In this document: positions 32,001 through 41,939 of the stretch, one piece after another
How positions within the stretch are numbered: position 1 is the first letter of the stretch
How the letters are laid out: each line of letters opens with the position of its first letter
Assembly: GCA_036936605.1 (NCBI GenBank)
Contig: JAUPFV010000001.1
Span: 349,567,081-349,631,080, forward strand
Direction of reading: 5' to 3'
DNA: 64,000 bases
Source: Limnanthes douglasii subsp. nivea
Lineage: Eukaryota > Streptophyta > Magnoliopsida > Brassicales > Limnanthaceae
The notes under the pieces: generated by a model
What the model was told of the DNA's origin: nothing
Seen by the model: the letters and a program-made list of their open reading frames with translations, nothing else
Databases searched by the model: none
Made by a program: the position numbers and the translations under genes

Positions 32001-34890
32001 GGTTGTTTCTTCTTTTCCATTGTTAAGAGCAGGCAACATGTCTTTTGAAAGTTCAACTTCGGCAGCAGCAACGGCAGTAGTTGGTTCCTCCTCGAAATCT
32101 TTCTTTAGTTTAGCTATCTCTTCGGTCAATTCTTTATTTTTTTGTCTCACAGAGGGTAAGAGAATTTTGCAGACCTTTGGAATTGGATATTTCAGCAGCC
32201 AGTTCAGTAGTATGATCATCTTTGAGCTTATTTATATCATTTTCATGAAAAGTCACCTGCAATTCTTTGTCAACCATATGTGTTATTTGCAGATGATTTT
32301 TCATGCAGAGAGCACCTCAAATAAGCTCAGACCTCGCTACTTCATACATATGAAATTTCTTAACCACTTTGCTCTACAATTCTTCTCTAAATTTCTTCTC
32401 AGCTTCGTAAGATTCTTTGTAATATACCACATCTTTAGCCAATTGTTTTAGATGGTTTTGAGAAGCTTCGACTTGGAAAGCAAGTGTTTTTGCTGCAATG
32501 TCGAGATCGGTAAATGGTTGAAGTGCAATAGCGATCGCATGATTTGGAGGAGGAGGAGGAATTTATGTTTATGCTGAGCTAGGTTGTTGAATCATATCTA
32601 AAGTTGTGGTTGGAGCAGGAGGACAGATAATTTCTGGAGACGCCTCGGTAGGTGTTGGTCTTCTAAAATTAAGCATATGATTTTGAATGACTTGAAGAAC
32701 AGGATCGGTTTCACCAGTAAGCGCTTCGGTGTTCTCAAAATTAATGAAACTGTCAGGATCAAAGTTTTCAGCAACCTGATTTTCGTCAGTAGCATTGTCT
32801 TCGATGATGATCACGGTGTTATCTTTGCCTGTTTGCTCTTCGACTAAAGGGTTTTGTTGGTTTTCAGCAGCAATGTTTTCTTCTTCATCAACCAATGTAT
32901 ACTAAGTGATTTTTTCTTGTTTCTTTTTCTTTCCATGGGAATTGGAAGAAGTTTTATTTTTCTTCGAAGATGGTTCTTGATATTTTCTCTCTTTGATGTG
33001 TGAGAGATCATGTCTGCGGTTTTTCTTTTTTGAGACTTTGGCTTCAATGTAGTTGAAGGGCTAGCACCAGATGTGCTAGCTGTCTTTTTACCTTTCTTTT
33101 CTTTGTTAGCCTTTGCTTTTTTCTTTTTGGTAAATGGCTCTCTGATCTGTTGCGAATAGGAAGGAAAACTTTACAATCGGGGTTTAACTGTTCGTTTGCA
33201 CACTATCTTTGGATCGGGCTCTGACATCAAATTTCGAGGTGGAAAGACACCCTCTGAGATTGGGAAAATGTGGCAGTTAAGGAAATTGATGGGCTAGAAG
33301 GCAACGTGAAATGCATTATTCCATTCTTTCTCAGCCCAAGCAGTAAGTTTTTGGGAAATATCCTTAGCAGCTAGTCGACGTGCTGAATAACGCCTCAAAA
33401 TTTCTGGAATAACCATGCAAGTAGAAAATTAAGGAAAAAGAAAGGCAAAAGATATAATTTATTTCAGAATGTAAAATTTTTGAAGTGCTTATGATTGCTT
33501 CTCCAGATGAGATTTAGATTTGAAGGATTAGCATCGGAAATTTATTTGTCATTCTTCCATGCTCTTGATATATAATTTAAGTTCTGCTTCCAAAAATTAT
33601 CAGCTTCTAAGAGGTCATCGATGATTTTGAGGTCATCCACCAGGGTGAGGTAGTAAAAGGGAAGCTTCGGACCTTTTGATAGTTGAGTCAATGAGATGAA
33701 ATCTTTGATGTTGGTTAAAATCTGAGATAGTCGAGATGACATTATCACTGACACAAGGGTGAACCATTGATTCAGTGTCATTTGGGTAGGGCATAAGCTA
33801 AGAAGTTTGAAGTATTCCACGATCATAGGATCCAGTAGAAACCGAAGACCCCAATTAACGATTTTAAGGTAGACTATTAGCTCATCATCTTTGCAGTCTA
33901 AGGGAGTTTCTCCTTCTTTAGGAAGTCGAAGAGTTATGTTATCTCTCATTCCCTATTGCTTTTTTAGAGTCGAAGCTTGGCTATCCTTGTAATATATATA
34001 TACCGAACTTTTTTCAGAGCAATGATGCATTTAGCTTCGAGATCCCTTAAGTTTCTACCAATTGTAGCACTTTCTTCTTTGGAAACAAAGCAACTGTCCT
34101 TTTCTTTTTGAGGCGTATGGATATTTTATGAGTCCCCATTATCGGATTCAGCTTCGAGATCGGTTCTGGTAGCCTCGGAGTCAGCTTCATTGGCTCTTGA
34201 TGTTTCTTTTCCAGATCGTTGAGGTAATGGATTCACAGTCTTTTGAAAAGGGTTATTTGCTGGAAAAACTTCGTCAGTTACTTATTTCTGAGCAGATGTT
34301 TCAGAATTTAGGTTTGAAGGGAGAGGGGTTGGAATGATTTCTGAATCGTCTCCCATGGCAATAAAAGTTCTTCTTTTTCTGGTTGTTGAAGAATGATTTG
34401 AAGAACAAGTTTTTTACGCTTATTTTAAAGAATATTCTTCACTAATCAAAGGAGAAATTTTACTTTTAGATGAAGAGGCTCGAGGTGTTTTAGGACCTAG
34501 GATTTTGGAAGAGGAACGTTTTTCGATTATCAGAGATAGAGAAAAAACAGGATCTTTGGTTGGATCAAAATTACCGTAGTAAATTGTTTTGGTAGTTGTT
34601 CCAACAGGAGCGCTATTGATTAATCCTGCAGCTCTATATTCCTTCGCTCTTTGAGCAATACAAAATTAGTCATACGATCTGAAGACTAAGTTGTTATCAG
34701 GTTCTGGAGACTTTGGCTTATTGGGTATGTTAGTCTTGGATCTTCTGGTTTTTGGATTTTTTTCTCATAAACTGAATAAAGATTGGTCGGAGAAGATGAG
34801 TAGTTTGGCTTTTTCTAATGAAGATACTGGAAAGAAGGAGGAACATGATGAAGGTAGCCAAGCGCTTGAACTCTCTCTCAAATGATTTGT
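32000..34890 (-). pseudogene. aORF of a D-type Tat element, copy 1
   Basis: On the minus strand: an N-terminal piece (QRAKEYRAAGLINSAPVG near 34650, like ERERRIAAGLLVSPID of element C), a serine/acidic linker, and a Transposase_28-like domain at 33949-33542 (GETPLDCKDDELIVYLKIVN, WGLRFLLDPMIVEYFKLLSL, NQWFTLVSVIMSSRLSQI). A putative intron follows (acceptor TTATTCCAG near 33405; donor unclear), then LRRYSARRLAAKDIS, a lysine-rich part, an acidic part (32895-32569) and a coiled coil to about 32000. It is cut there by element C's integrase fragment. Stops and frameshifts are frequent. Confidence 0.7.
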
Positions 34891-35144
34891 GTTGTGAGAA
34901 TGAAAAATGAGGCTATTGATTGAATTTTTAGAAACAAAAGAAGACGTGTGAAGTGGAAGGAGCTCTGATGGTAATAGGGCAGAATATAAAGTGACGAGAA
35001 GATTAGGAGCTCGACATCTATCATACTAGGCTTCTAGCTATGAGTCTAGAGGCTATATAGTCATGATGGATTCGAACGGTAATATGAAACAGTTATATTT
35101 GTATATTTTTTTTATAAATGACGATGAGTATATTTTAAAACTTT
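34891..35144. other. Unassigned stretch upstream of D-type aORF
   Basis: AT-rich sequence with no ORF. By position it should contain the aORF 5' leader. No convincing promoter motif was seen. Confidence 0.3.
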
Positions 35145-35248
35145 ACTTCCATAATGATTCGAGGATCTCTACTTCCATAATGATTCGAGGAGCTCTATTT
35201 CCACAATGATTCGAGGAGTTCTATTTCCATAGTGCTTCGAGGAGAATT
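35145..35248 (+). repeat. 26-bp tandem repeat, four units
   Basis: Units start at 35145, 35171, 35197 and 35223, each like ATTTCCATAATGATTCGAGG plus AGCTCT, with a few substitutions between units. It lies between the D-type aORF and the LTR-like tail. Confidence 0.9.
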
Positions 35249-36119
35249 ATTGGCTTTGAAGATTTATCAGATTTTAGCTACTTCGAATTGGTATTTGTTT
35301 TTTACCCCGCTTCGAATGGTTGCTTTGAATGGTTGCTTTCGATTGACATAGATTTTTGGACTTCGAGTTTGTATTACAACAATTGACATGACATATGGAA
35401 GAATTCTAAGTCATTTTAGTTCTCATTCATTTACTGACATGAGAAATAGGGGGCTTCTAATATGGAAATAGGATTTTAAGGATTAAGTTGTAAATAATAT
35501 AAATTTAAGGGTTGAACTATAAATAATGTAAATTTAGTCCTTAAATTATATATGATGTAAGTTTTAGAGAACATTTGTGAATATGTATAATTATTAAAGA
35601 CTAAAGAGCAATTTGTCATCTTTTCTAACAGATTTCACTTTAAGGCTAAGTCTTGGCTCCTTTATATAAAGGGCAAGACTAACCTGATAAAGGGGTGGAA
35701 CATTTTTTCTACTGAACTCATTTGTACCTAAACTTTCTCTAAAAAATCTTTAACTATTTCTCTCTCTAGAATTCTATTATACCTAAAGCAAAATCTATAC
35801 CCACCGATCCAAATTACTCATAATAATGTGAGGATATTATCCGTAACCTACTTAAGATTTCTAATATATCCATTATAAAATTATAGAAAATCATTCTGCA
35901 TAAGCCTAATAAAAAGGTATTATAGTTATTATTGAAAATATATATTCAATAAAGCCAATTTTCAAATACACAGTTCAACTCTCAAAACAACATGTCTATA
36001 AGTATAACAAACAAAGAATGAGAAAGTAGATCTCATTGTTCACGCTTCTTATAAATAAAATAATACTCTTAGCTTGACCGTTAACTCATATAGAATAATA
36101 TCAAATTTATCGGGACCTC
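35249..36119 (+). other. LTR-like tail of D-type element, copy 1
   Basis: A purine run GAGAAATAGGGGGC lies near 35445-35458. It is followed by AT-rich sequence with a perfect 14-bp palindromic TATA box CCTTTATATAAAGG at 35659-35672. This order (aORF, purine tract, promoter-bearing sequence) fits a 3' LTR, but I found no matching partner and no clean TG start. The non-autonomous element is inserted at its right end. Confidence 0.35.
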
Positions 36120-36488
36120 TGAAAAAGAGTGAAACGTAGCAGAAGCTTAAAAGAGGGATAAAACCCTAATTTAGTTTTTATTTAATCAAAATAGTCTGAC
36201 GACAAAATAAGGTATAGGATGCTTTATATAGCATCTATCCAAAACCCTAATATCAAATAAAGAAAATTACATAAATGTCTAGAAACTAAAACAAATAAAT
36301 AAAATAACGTCTAAATATGAAAACTGATTTTCGAAGGTTTTAGAGGTCGAATTTGGGTATTAAACTTTGTGACAAGTCACAGTTTTGAAATCTTACGGTC
36401 TCGTCGAAATCTTCGATTTGAGTACCTATTTCACCTAATTCCGATACCTGACCAAGAAACCAGTTTATCCGCAATCTTCGCTACATCA
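36120..36488 (-). repeat. 3' LTR of non-autonomous element, copy 1
   Basis: On the minus strand TGATGTAGCGAAG...CTCTTTTTCA. A TATATAAAG promoter motif (36230-36222) sits inside the inverted repeat GATGCT-ATATAA-AGCATC. The TGA of its first codon position closes the second ORF. Confidence 0.9.
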
Positions 36489-37661
36489 TCCTTCCCCGGT
36501 TGGAAAGAATTCGACCTCGAATTCAAAACGTGGAAACATTGGATGAACTGCACTACGACATTCGGAAGTGACTGACTCAACTCCCATGCTATGGAAACCC
36601 CGAGTTATAGCATCCAAGTCAGCATCGAAAGAACCGAACAGCAAAAACCTGCAATATCGTGTGATAGCAGAAGCCTCCAATCTCTTGAAACCCAAACTTT
36701 CTATCCCATACTTAGCATACATATCGACCACGACACTGTCTCTTTTGGACATTTCATCAAATACCTTAGGTGCACAAGAATAAGAACGAAACACAACGAT
36801 GTCATCCAGTGAAGACCCGATTTTAGAGCTCACAGAATCCGTAATCTTCATATAACCATTCCAACCGAATCGTGTATCACAATTACAATTACTATTGAAT
36901 GTAATCGATTCATGTAACATCAAAGTGTCAACACTTCTAAGAACATAAGCATGGCGATACATATAACCCGAATTGGGATCGGAAACGCTAGAGAAAAGAG
37001 TGAAATCGGACAGACCATATGATTTCGGCTTACCTTTTTCAGCTTCGTACTGGTTGGAGTATTTTGTGAGAGCCTCATTAATGACGCCAGTTTGTTTTGT
37101 CTGTGTTCGTCTACCCTGTGTGCGTTTTCCTCGTTTTCGAACCCGTACCCTTCTGAATCTTTGTTCTCCATTGGTCCCAGACGGTTTGGTTGGTGGCAAG
37201 AACAATGGTAAGAACCCGTACCCTTCTGAAACTTTGTTCTCTATTCGAACCCGTAACCTTCTGAATCTTTGTTCTCTATTGGCTCCACTGATATATTTTC
37301 TTTTATTTTTTATTTTTGGTTTTGAGTTGGAGAGGGTATACTGGATATCATATCTTTTATCCACCGATTCATCCGTAGGAAAAGAAGAGAAACTTGAATT
37401 CGAAATTAATTCTTTGTTTTTCGATGAAAAAAATGGTGTAAAAGGTTTTGTTTCTTTATCCTTAGCTCTAGAACCTCTGGTGTTTTTAGGAGTAGAGAAA
37501 GAATTATTGTTTACCTTGTCGAAAGAAGATGCGATTTTTTCTGGTGTTATCCAAATATCATCGTCTACATTATTAATCGGATCATCTTCTTCCTCATCAC
37601 CGTATACATCATAAATCGGATCTCCTAATTTCACCTTCGTTGTCAGCCTTATACTCATCAA
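36486..37661 (-). CDS. Second ORF of non-autonomous element (putative captured host sequence), copy 1
   Basis: 391 codons, no retroviral enzyme motif. The first part is acidic (GDPIYDVYGDEEEDDPINN) then serine/lysine-rich. Residues about 125-190 hold an arginine-rich repeat (REQRFRRLRVR, GEQRFRRVRVRKRGKRTQGR) made by a DNA repeat at 37137-37285. The C-terminal half has phrases typical of plant PPR proteins in close succession: HAYVLRS, APKVFDEMSKRDSVVV and DMYAKYG. Normal PPR spacing is lost, suggesting internal deletions. The frame runs through the polypurine tract and its stop is the first TGA of the 3' LTR. It may be a translated fusion, or merely an open fragment. PPR origin is inferred from phrases only. 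Confidence 0.55.
   Translation of the reverse strand: MMSIRLTTKVKLGDPIYDVYGDEEEDDPINNVDDDIWITPEKIASSFDKVNNNSFSTPKNTRGSRAKDKETKPFTPFFSSKNKELISNSSFSSFPTDESVDKRYDIQYTLSNSKPKIKNKRKYISGANREQRFRRLRVRIENKVSEGYGFLPLFLPPTKPSGTNGEQRFRRVRVRKRGKRTQGRRTQTKQTGVINEALTKYSNQYEAEKGKPKSYGLSDFTLFSSVSDPNSGYMYRHAYVLRSVDTLMLHESITFNSNCNCDTRFGWNGYMKITDSVSSKIGSSLDDIVVFRSYSCAPKVFDEMSKRDSVVVDMYAKYGIESLGFKRLEASAITRYCRFLLFGSFDADLDAITRGFHSMGVESVTSECRSAVHPMFPRFEFEVEFFPTGEG
36489..36500 (-). other. Polypurine tract of non-autonomous element, copy 1
   Basis: Minus strand ACCGGGGAAGGA directly before the 3' LTR start TGATG. It is also read as the last codons (TGEG) of the second ORF. Confidence 0.75.
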
Positions 37662-38355
37662 AGAGTGGATGTTTGAGTATCAGCGACTCCTCCATGTCAT
37701 CATCAAAGTCAGGAATGTTGACTTTCTGGGTCCGGCGAGCCAACTGGTGCGGCGACTCGGTCACATCTGTGCGAGCCAGCAGCTGATAGAATTCGTCGGT
37801 ATATTTATCCACAGATCTAGGTTCCTGACGAAGATTCTGACGTCGCTGGTAGAGATCCCGCTCGAAGTTGTAGGGAATGAAAGCCTTGCGGAGTTTTCTT
37901 TTGAATTTCTCCCAACTCTGGACTTTATCCTTACCTTCACGCGCGCGGTTCTGCTTCACCTGCTGCCACCAAGCCTGTGCCCTACCGCGTAGGTGAATGG
38001 TGACTAATGCGACCCTTCTCTCCTCCGGAACCTCCTCGAAGTCCAGGACTTCCTCAATCTGTGACAACCAATCGATAAGTGCCTCCGCCTTAAGGAGGCC
38101 ATCAAATTCCGGGATGTCTAACTTGAATCCAAGCTCCCAGCGGCGTGGGTGAGAAGTAGTCTGGTCGATCCCCTCCCCAAAAGGGTGAACCATGCCCTCA
38201 ACCTTTGTGCTTAGTTGCTTGGCGGTAAGAACAGCCACCTGCCGGGTAAGATCGGCTACCTGACGGCGTAGGTCAGCATCTTCACGATCATCTACATCAC
38301 TTGTATCTCGGTACACTCTAGCGCCACCGCGACCGCTGGTTCTTGCTCGTACCAT
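37609..38355 (-). CDS. Gag of non-autonomous gypsy-type element, copy 1
   Basis: Intact 248-codon ORF starting MVRARTSGRGGARVYRD, 11 bases after the primer site. A leucine-heptad helix (RRQVADLTRQVAVLTAKQL, about residues 30-50) precedes a Retrotrans_gag-type capsid core (FKLDIPEFDGLLKAEALIDW, LSQIEEVLDFEEVPEERR, HLRGRAQAWWQQV, LYQRRQNLRQEPRSVDKYTD), characteristic of chromovirus-like gypsy gag. No zinc knuckle follows; the frame ends KADNEGEIRRSDL. It overlaps the second ORF by 53 bp in the +1 frame. Being open amid decayed neighbours fits recent activity; it could form particles with enzymes supplied elsewhere. Confidence 0.85.
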   Translation of the reverse strand: MVRARTSGRGGARVYRDTSDVDDREDADLRRQVADLTRQVAVLTAKQLSTKVEGMVHPFGEGIDQTTSHPRRWELGFKLDIPEFDGLLKAEALIDWLSQIEEVLDFEEVPEERRVALVTIHLRGRAQAWWQQVKQNRAREGKDKVQSWEKFKRKLRKAFIPYNFERDLYQRRQNLRQEPRSVDKYTDEFYQLLARTDVTESPHQLARRTQKVNIPDFDDDMEESLILKHPLFDEYKADNEGEIRRSDL

Positions 38356-38365
38356 CGCGCAGGAC

Positions 38366-38383
38366 TGCCTGTGTCTGATACCA
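38366..38383 (-). other. Primer binding site of non-autonomous element, copy 1
   Basis: Minus strand TGGTATCAGACACAGGCA from 38383. TGGTATCAGA is the standard plant initiator-tRNA-Met primer site. Gag ATG follows at 38355. Confidence 0.85.
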
Positions 38384-38385
38384 AA

Positions 38386-38755
38386 TGAGAAAAGAGTGAA
38401 ACGTAGCAGAAGCTTAAAAGAGGGATAAAACCCTAATTTAGTTTTTATTTAATCAAAATAGTCTGACGACAAAATAAGGTATAGGATGCTTTATATAGCA
38501 TCTATCCAAAACCCTAATATCAAATAAAGAAAATTACATAAATGTCTAGAAACTAAAACAAATAAATAAAATAACGTCTAAATATGAAAACTGATTTTCG
38601 AAGGTTTTAGAGCTCGAATTTGGGTATTAAACTTTGTGACAAGTCACAGTTTTGAAATCTTACGGTCTCGTCGAAATCTTCGATTTGAGTACCTATTTCA
38701 CCTAATTCCGATACCTGACCAAGAAACCAGTTTATCCGCAATCTTCGCTACATCA
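38386..38755 (-). repeat. 5' LTR of non-autonomous element, copy 1
   Basis: Differs from 36120-36488 by G/C at one site and one extra G near its end. TATATAAAG at 38497-38489. The primer site begins two bases further in. Confidence 0.9.
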
Positions 38756-38760
38756 ACCTC

Positions 38761-39280
38761 CAAATAAAATCGATGAATACTTTTGTAAATCAAATTTTAT
38801 CATAACTTATAAGCATAAAAATTCAATCCAATAGGTTCATATGATTTTCTCATGCCTAATTTTATTATTGTAATGACTTTTTTTTTTTTGCGTGTATTTT
38901 CATAAATTATTCAGTTTTTAATAAGTTTAGATTGTTTATACGATATTTGTTTCGACTATACTATGGAAACTATGAATTTTTGGTGGGATATTAGTTTGGA
39001 AAATGCTTTGTGATATAATGATATTAAAGTTATTCAAAATAAATTGTAAAGTCATGAAAGGAGATTCGTGTTACCTACAAATATGTGGGATTGTAATGCA
39101 ATTGATCCTATTATGTACCTGATTCATTTAATGAAGTCATGCTCTACCAATAGATAGAGCATAACACGATGAATAAATGGATGATTTTTAATTTCTGAAT
39201 TACATTTTTAGCTTTGAATCTCGATCTCTATAATTTATTTTTACATTCTCTCTCTCCATATATACAATTCAGACTCAACA
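38761..39280 (+). mobile_element. 5' LTR region of Tat element D, copy 1
   Basis: 520 bp without a gene. Its right end AGACTCAACA lies three bases before a Tat-type primer site, so it must end an LTR. The left end is unclear and may have been continuous with sequence left of the non-autonomous insertion (before 36120). No matching 3' LTR was found. Confidence 0.5.
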
Positions 39281-39283
39281 AAT

Positions 39284-39301
39284 TGGCGACCACAATTGGA
39301 G
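39284..39301 (+). other. Primer binding site of element D, copy 1
   Basis: TGGCGACCACAATTGGAG, differing from element B's site at a few positions, followed by gag about 90 bp on. Confidence 0.75.
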
Positions 39302-39390
39302 AGAAAAGGTACCTAGATTACATATCTAAAACCAAGAATTATCGAATTGTTAGTTTGTGATATTTATCTTGATCAATATAGAACTAGAGC

Positions 39391-41408
39391 ATGAAATTGA
39401 TCCCAACAGTTTGCAAGGCTATAGAGAGATTGAAATCTGATTTATATAGAGAAGAGAGTAGGGAAACCAGTCAAATTCTGGCACCGCGAGATCATTCTAA
39501 TACTGAAAATTAGATGAATCAGCTATTGGACAAAACAACTATATTGAATGATAAATATGTTCGAAGAGAACAGCAGATTCAATCAGGTAGGCTGAGATAT
39601 GAAGTATGAAAGATTGAGGAGAAAAATGAATTAGAAAATCAATATGATCAGTCGTACGCAATTCATCAGATTTGAAGCGATTGAAAGTGCATTTTGAAAC
39701 TGATAAAGAACATTATACTTCACGAAAAGAAAAGAAAGATAAACATAGATACATCACATCCACTGATGATGAATATGATAGCTCAGAATCTGAGGGAGAA
39801 TTGTTTAAGCTAGGAAGTATCGGGATTCTTTGAAAGGGGAGAGAAGTCGACATCAAAAATCATGTATATAGTATAGATCAAAGAGATAAGTGAACGTCGT
39901 CATATAGGGGAAATTGTACGGTATGAAGGTAACATATCCAACCAGTACACAGGTGTAGCAGATCCAAACTTGTATGTTGTTTTGGGAACCATAGGGGATG
40001 ATCAGTATATGCAATGAGTATATTGAAGAAATTCTTCTTTATCCGCTGAGATTAGGTCTATTCCCTTTCCGAAGAGTTTTGATATCTCTAAGGTCAAAAA
40101 GTTTGATGGGATACAAGACCATGATGATCACATCGAATAATTCAAAAATTGTATGATGAATTTCAAAGATGATGGCAGGCTGTTATGTAGAGCATTTTCT
40201 CAGAACTTCAAGGGCACTGCATTGACGTGGTATAATAGAATTTTGAGAGGATTTATTACCAACTTCATGATGTTTTGTACAGTTTTCCGATGACAGTTTG
40301 TGGAAAGCAAAGAAATGTGTACCAATGGTGATACAATAATACAATGTAAACATGCAGTAAGTGAGATACTAAAAGATTATACAAGGCATTTTGTGTTAAG
40401 AAAAGTGGGGTTGGATGTTTGTGAAGAGCTTATTGCTATGGCCTCTTTCAGACGAGGATTGTTACCATGTGATCTGGCAAAGGAGATGACAAAAAGAATA
40501 GCGTTAACTTTTGGAGAATTAAGGGCTCAGTAGAAGAACGGATTAAAATAGATGAGTCTACAAGAGTTCAAGGTGGTTCTGATTTTGTATATAAAAAATT
40601 GGGGCAAAGAATTATTAATCACGGCTATCAAGCACCTCCTCGTCCGAGGAAAAACAACAATCTACCTCCTCGAACATTATGGATTCATTCTCAAACAACA
40701 GCAAACAATCAACATTATAGACCAAGGCCAAATCAGTGGATAAGGCCATAGTATTACGCAGACTTGACATAGAATATAGCTGCTATTTTTGAGAAGTCTA
40801 AAGAGCATGTAAGCATTAGAAAGTTGGCCCTATAAACAGACCAAGAGAAGAGATCAATAATATATTTTGTAAGTATCACAATGATATTAGGCACGACACA
40901 GTAGATTGTATAGCGTTAAAGAAGGAAATATAAATTTTAACAAAAAAATGGCAAATTAACAACTTTTGTTAAAGGACAAAGCAGTGGATTAAAAAATCTG
41001 AGCACGTCAATACAGCAGATTCCAAATCCGAACTCCAAGAAAGAAAGTTCATTGATGATTCTGGATTCTAGATATAACAAGGTTGATACAGCCTCGAAAT
41101 ATATGGACGCAGACCTATATCTGTTAATTTTGCTAGTTGTGGATGAACCAGTAGTGCAAGGACGAGTATGTAGTTTGTGTGAATATTTTGAATATTTAGC
41201 AATTTTCATAGTATATTCTATAACTGGCAATACTAACATTTCCAAGAAAATACATTTAGTGAGTTTAGCTACCCGAATACAAGAGAGAATGTCTACTCAG
41301 TTATATGGAAATAATGACACTATTTTTATCTTATTTGATGAGGATAACTTGAGAGGGATAGCAAGACCTCGTGAAGATGCAGTGGTTATAGGGGCAAATA
41401 TTGCTTGA
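39391..41408 (+). pseudogene. Tat gag of element D, copy 1
   Basis: Likely start ATG 39391 (MKLIPTVCKAIERLKSD); a helical N-terminus with stops follows. The capsid part near 40065-40535 reads FDISKVKKFDGIQDHDDHIE, FKNCMMNFKDDGRLLCRAFS, LTWYNRILRG, then ESKEMCTNGDTIIQCKHAVS. A zinc knuckle lies near 40862 (CKYHNDIRHDTVDC). It ends with DDNLRGIARPREDAVVIGAN-like sequence before protease. At least ten stops or frameshifts. It is homologous to B's gag but clearly a different family. Confidence 0.75.
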
Positions 41409-41760
41409 ACTGAAATTTGACGTGTTTTAATAGATATTGGGAGTTCGACAAATGTATTTTTTAAGTCTACGTGTGATAGGATGTGCAATCCACCTCAAAT
41501 TTGTCGATCTACTCGTACTATAATTGGGTTTACATGGGTGGCGACTCAAGTGATTGGTGAATTCGAAGGTGAAGGATGTTTGGGAAAGGGTCCTTTTAAA
41601 AAGAAGGTCACAGTTTTGTTTATGGTAGTTGAATGTCCAACCAGTTATAATGCTATTTTTTTGGAGATCTTAGCTTTCAAGAATGTACGTTATTGTTTCT
41701 ATTGTTCATCAGTGCTTGTAGTATGTCATTGGAGATCGTTTTCGGGTGGTCCAAATTGAC
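41409..41760 (+). pseudogene. Tat protease of element D, copy 1
   Basis: RVLIDIGSSTNVFF stands where Tat proteases have L-I-D-T-G-S-S. The catalytic aspartate is kept and the following threonine is isoleucine. Then TIIGFTWVATQVIGEFEGEG and VTVLFMVVECPTSYNAI. A stop separates it from gag at 41406-41408 and the frame is lost near 41690. Confidence 0.75.
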
Positions 41761-41939
41761 CAAAAGATAGCCAGAGAATGTTTTGCAACAGCTCTTCGTA
41801 TTCGAGGCTCTAACTGTGAGGATTAGATGACTAAATAGCAACCAGGGGGTTCTCCTCGGATGAAAAAGGAATTGATGATCTGATGGAAACCCCTGGTTAT
41901 TTAATACTGAGTGAGAATATCGAGGAATACATTTTTCCT

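Larger units (their letters stand above)
36120..38755 (-). mobile_element. Young non-autonomous gypsy-type LTR element with foreign ORF, copy 1
   Basis: 2636 bp. Direct repeats 36120-36488 and 38386-38755 (369/370 bp) differ by only one substitution and one inserted base. They are flanked by a perfect 5-bp duplication ACCTC (36115-36119 and 38756-38760). On the minus strand: 5' LTR, tRNA-Met primer site, gag ORF, second ORF, polypurine tract, 3' LTR. No protease, RT or integrase is present, so movement would need enzymes from another gypsy element. It interrupts D-family sequence and is the youngest insertion here. Confidence 0.9.

Noticed and set aside
36973..37614. 213-codon plus-strand ORF
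   Set aside because: It lies wholly opposite the 391-codon ORF of the non-autonomous element, has no recognisable motif and no start context; a shadow frame.
41052..41408. 118-codon ORF as a host gene
   Set aside because: Its C-terminal phrase (DEDNLRGIARPREDAVVIGAN) is the gag-protease boundary of Tat elements, homologous to element B near 15210-15290.
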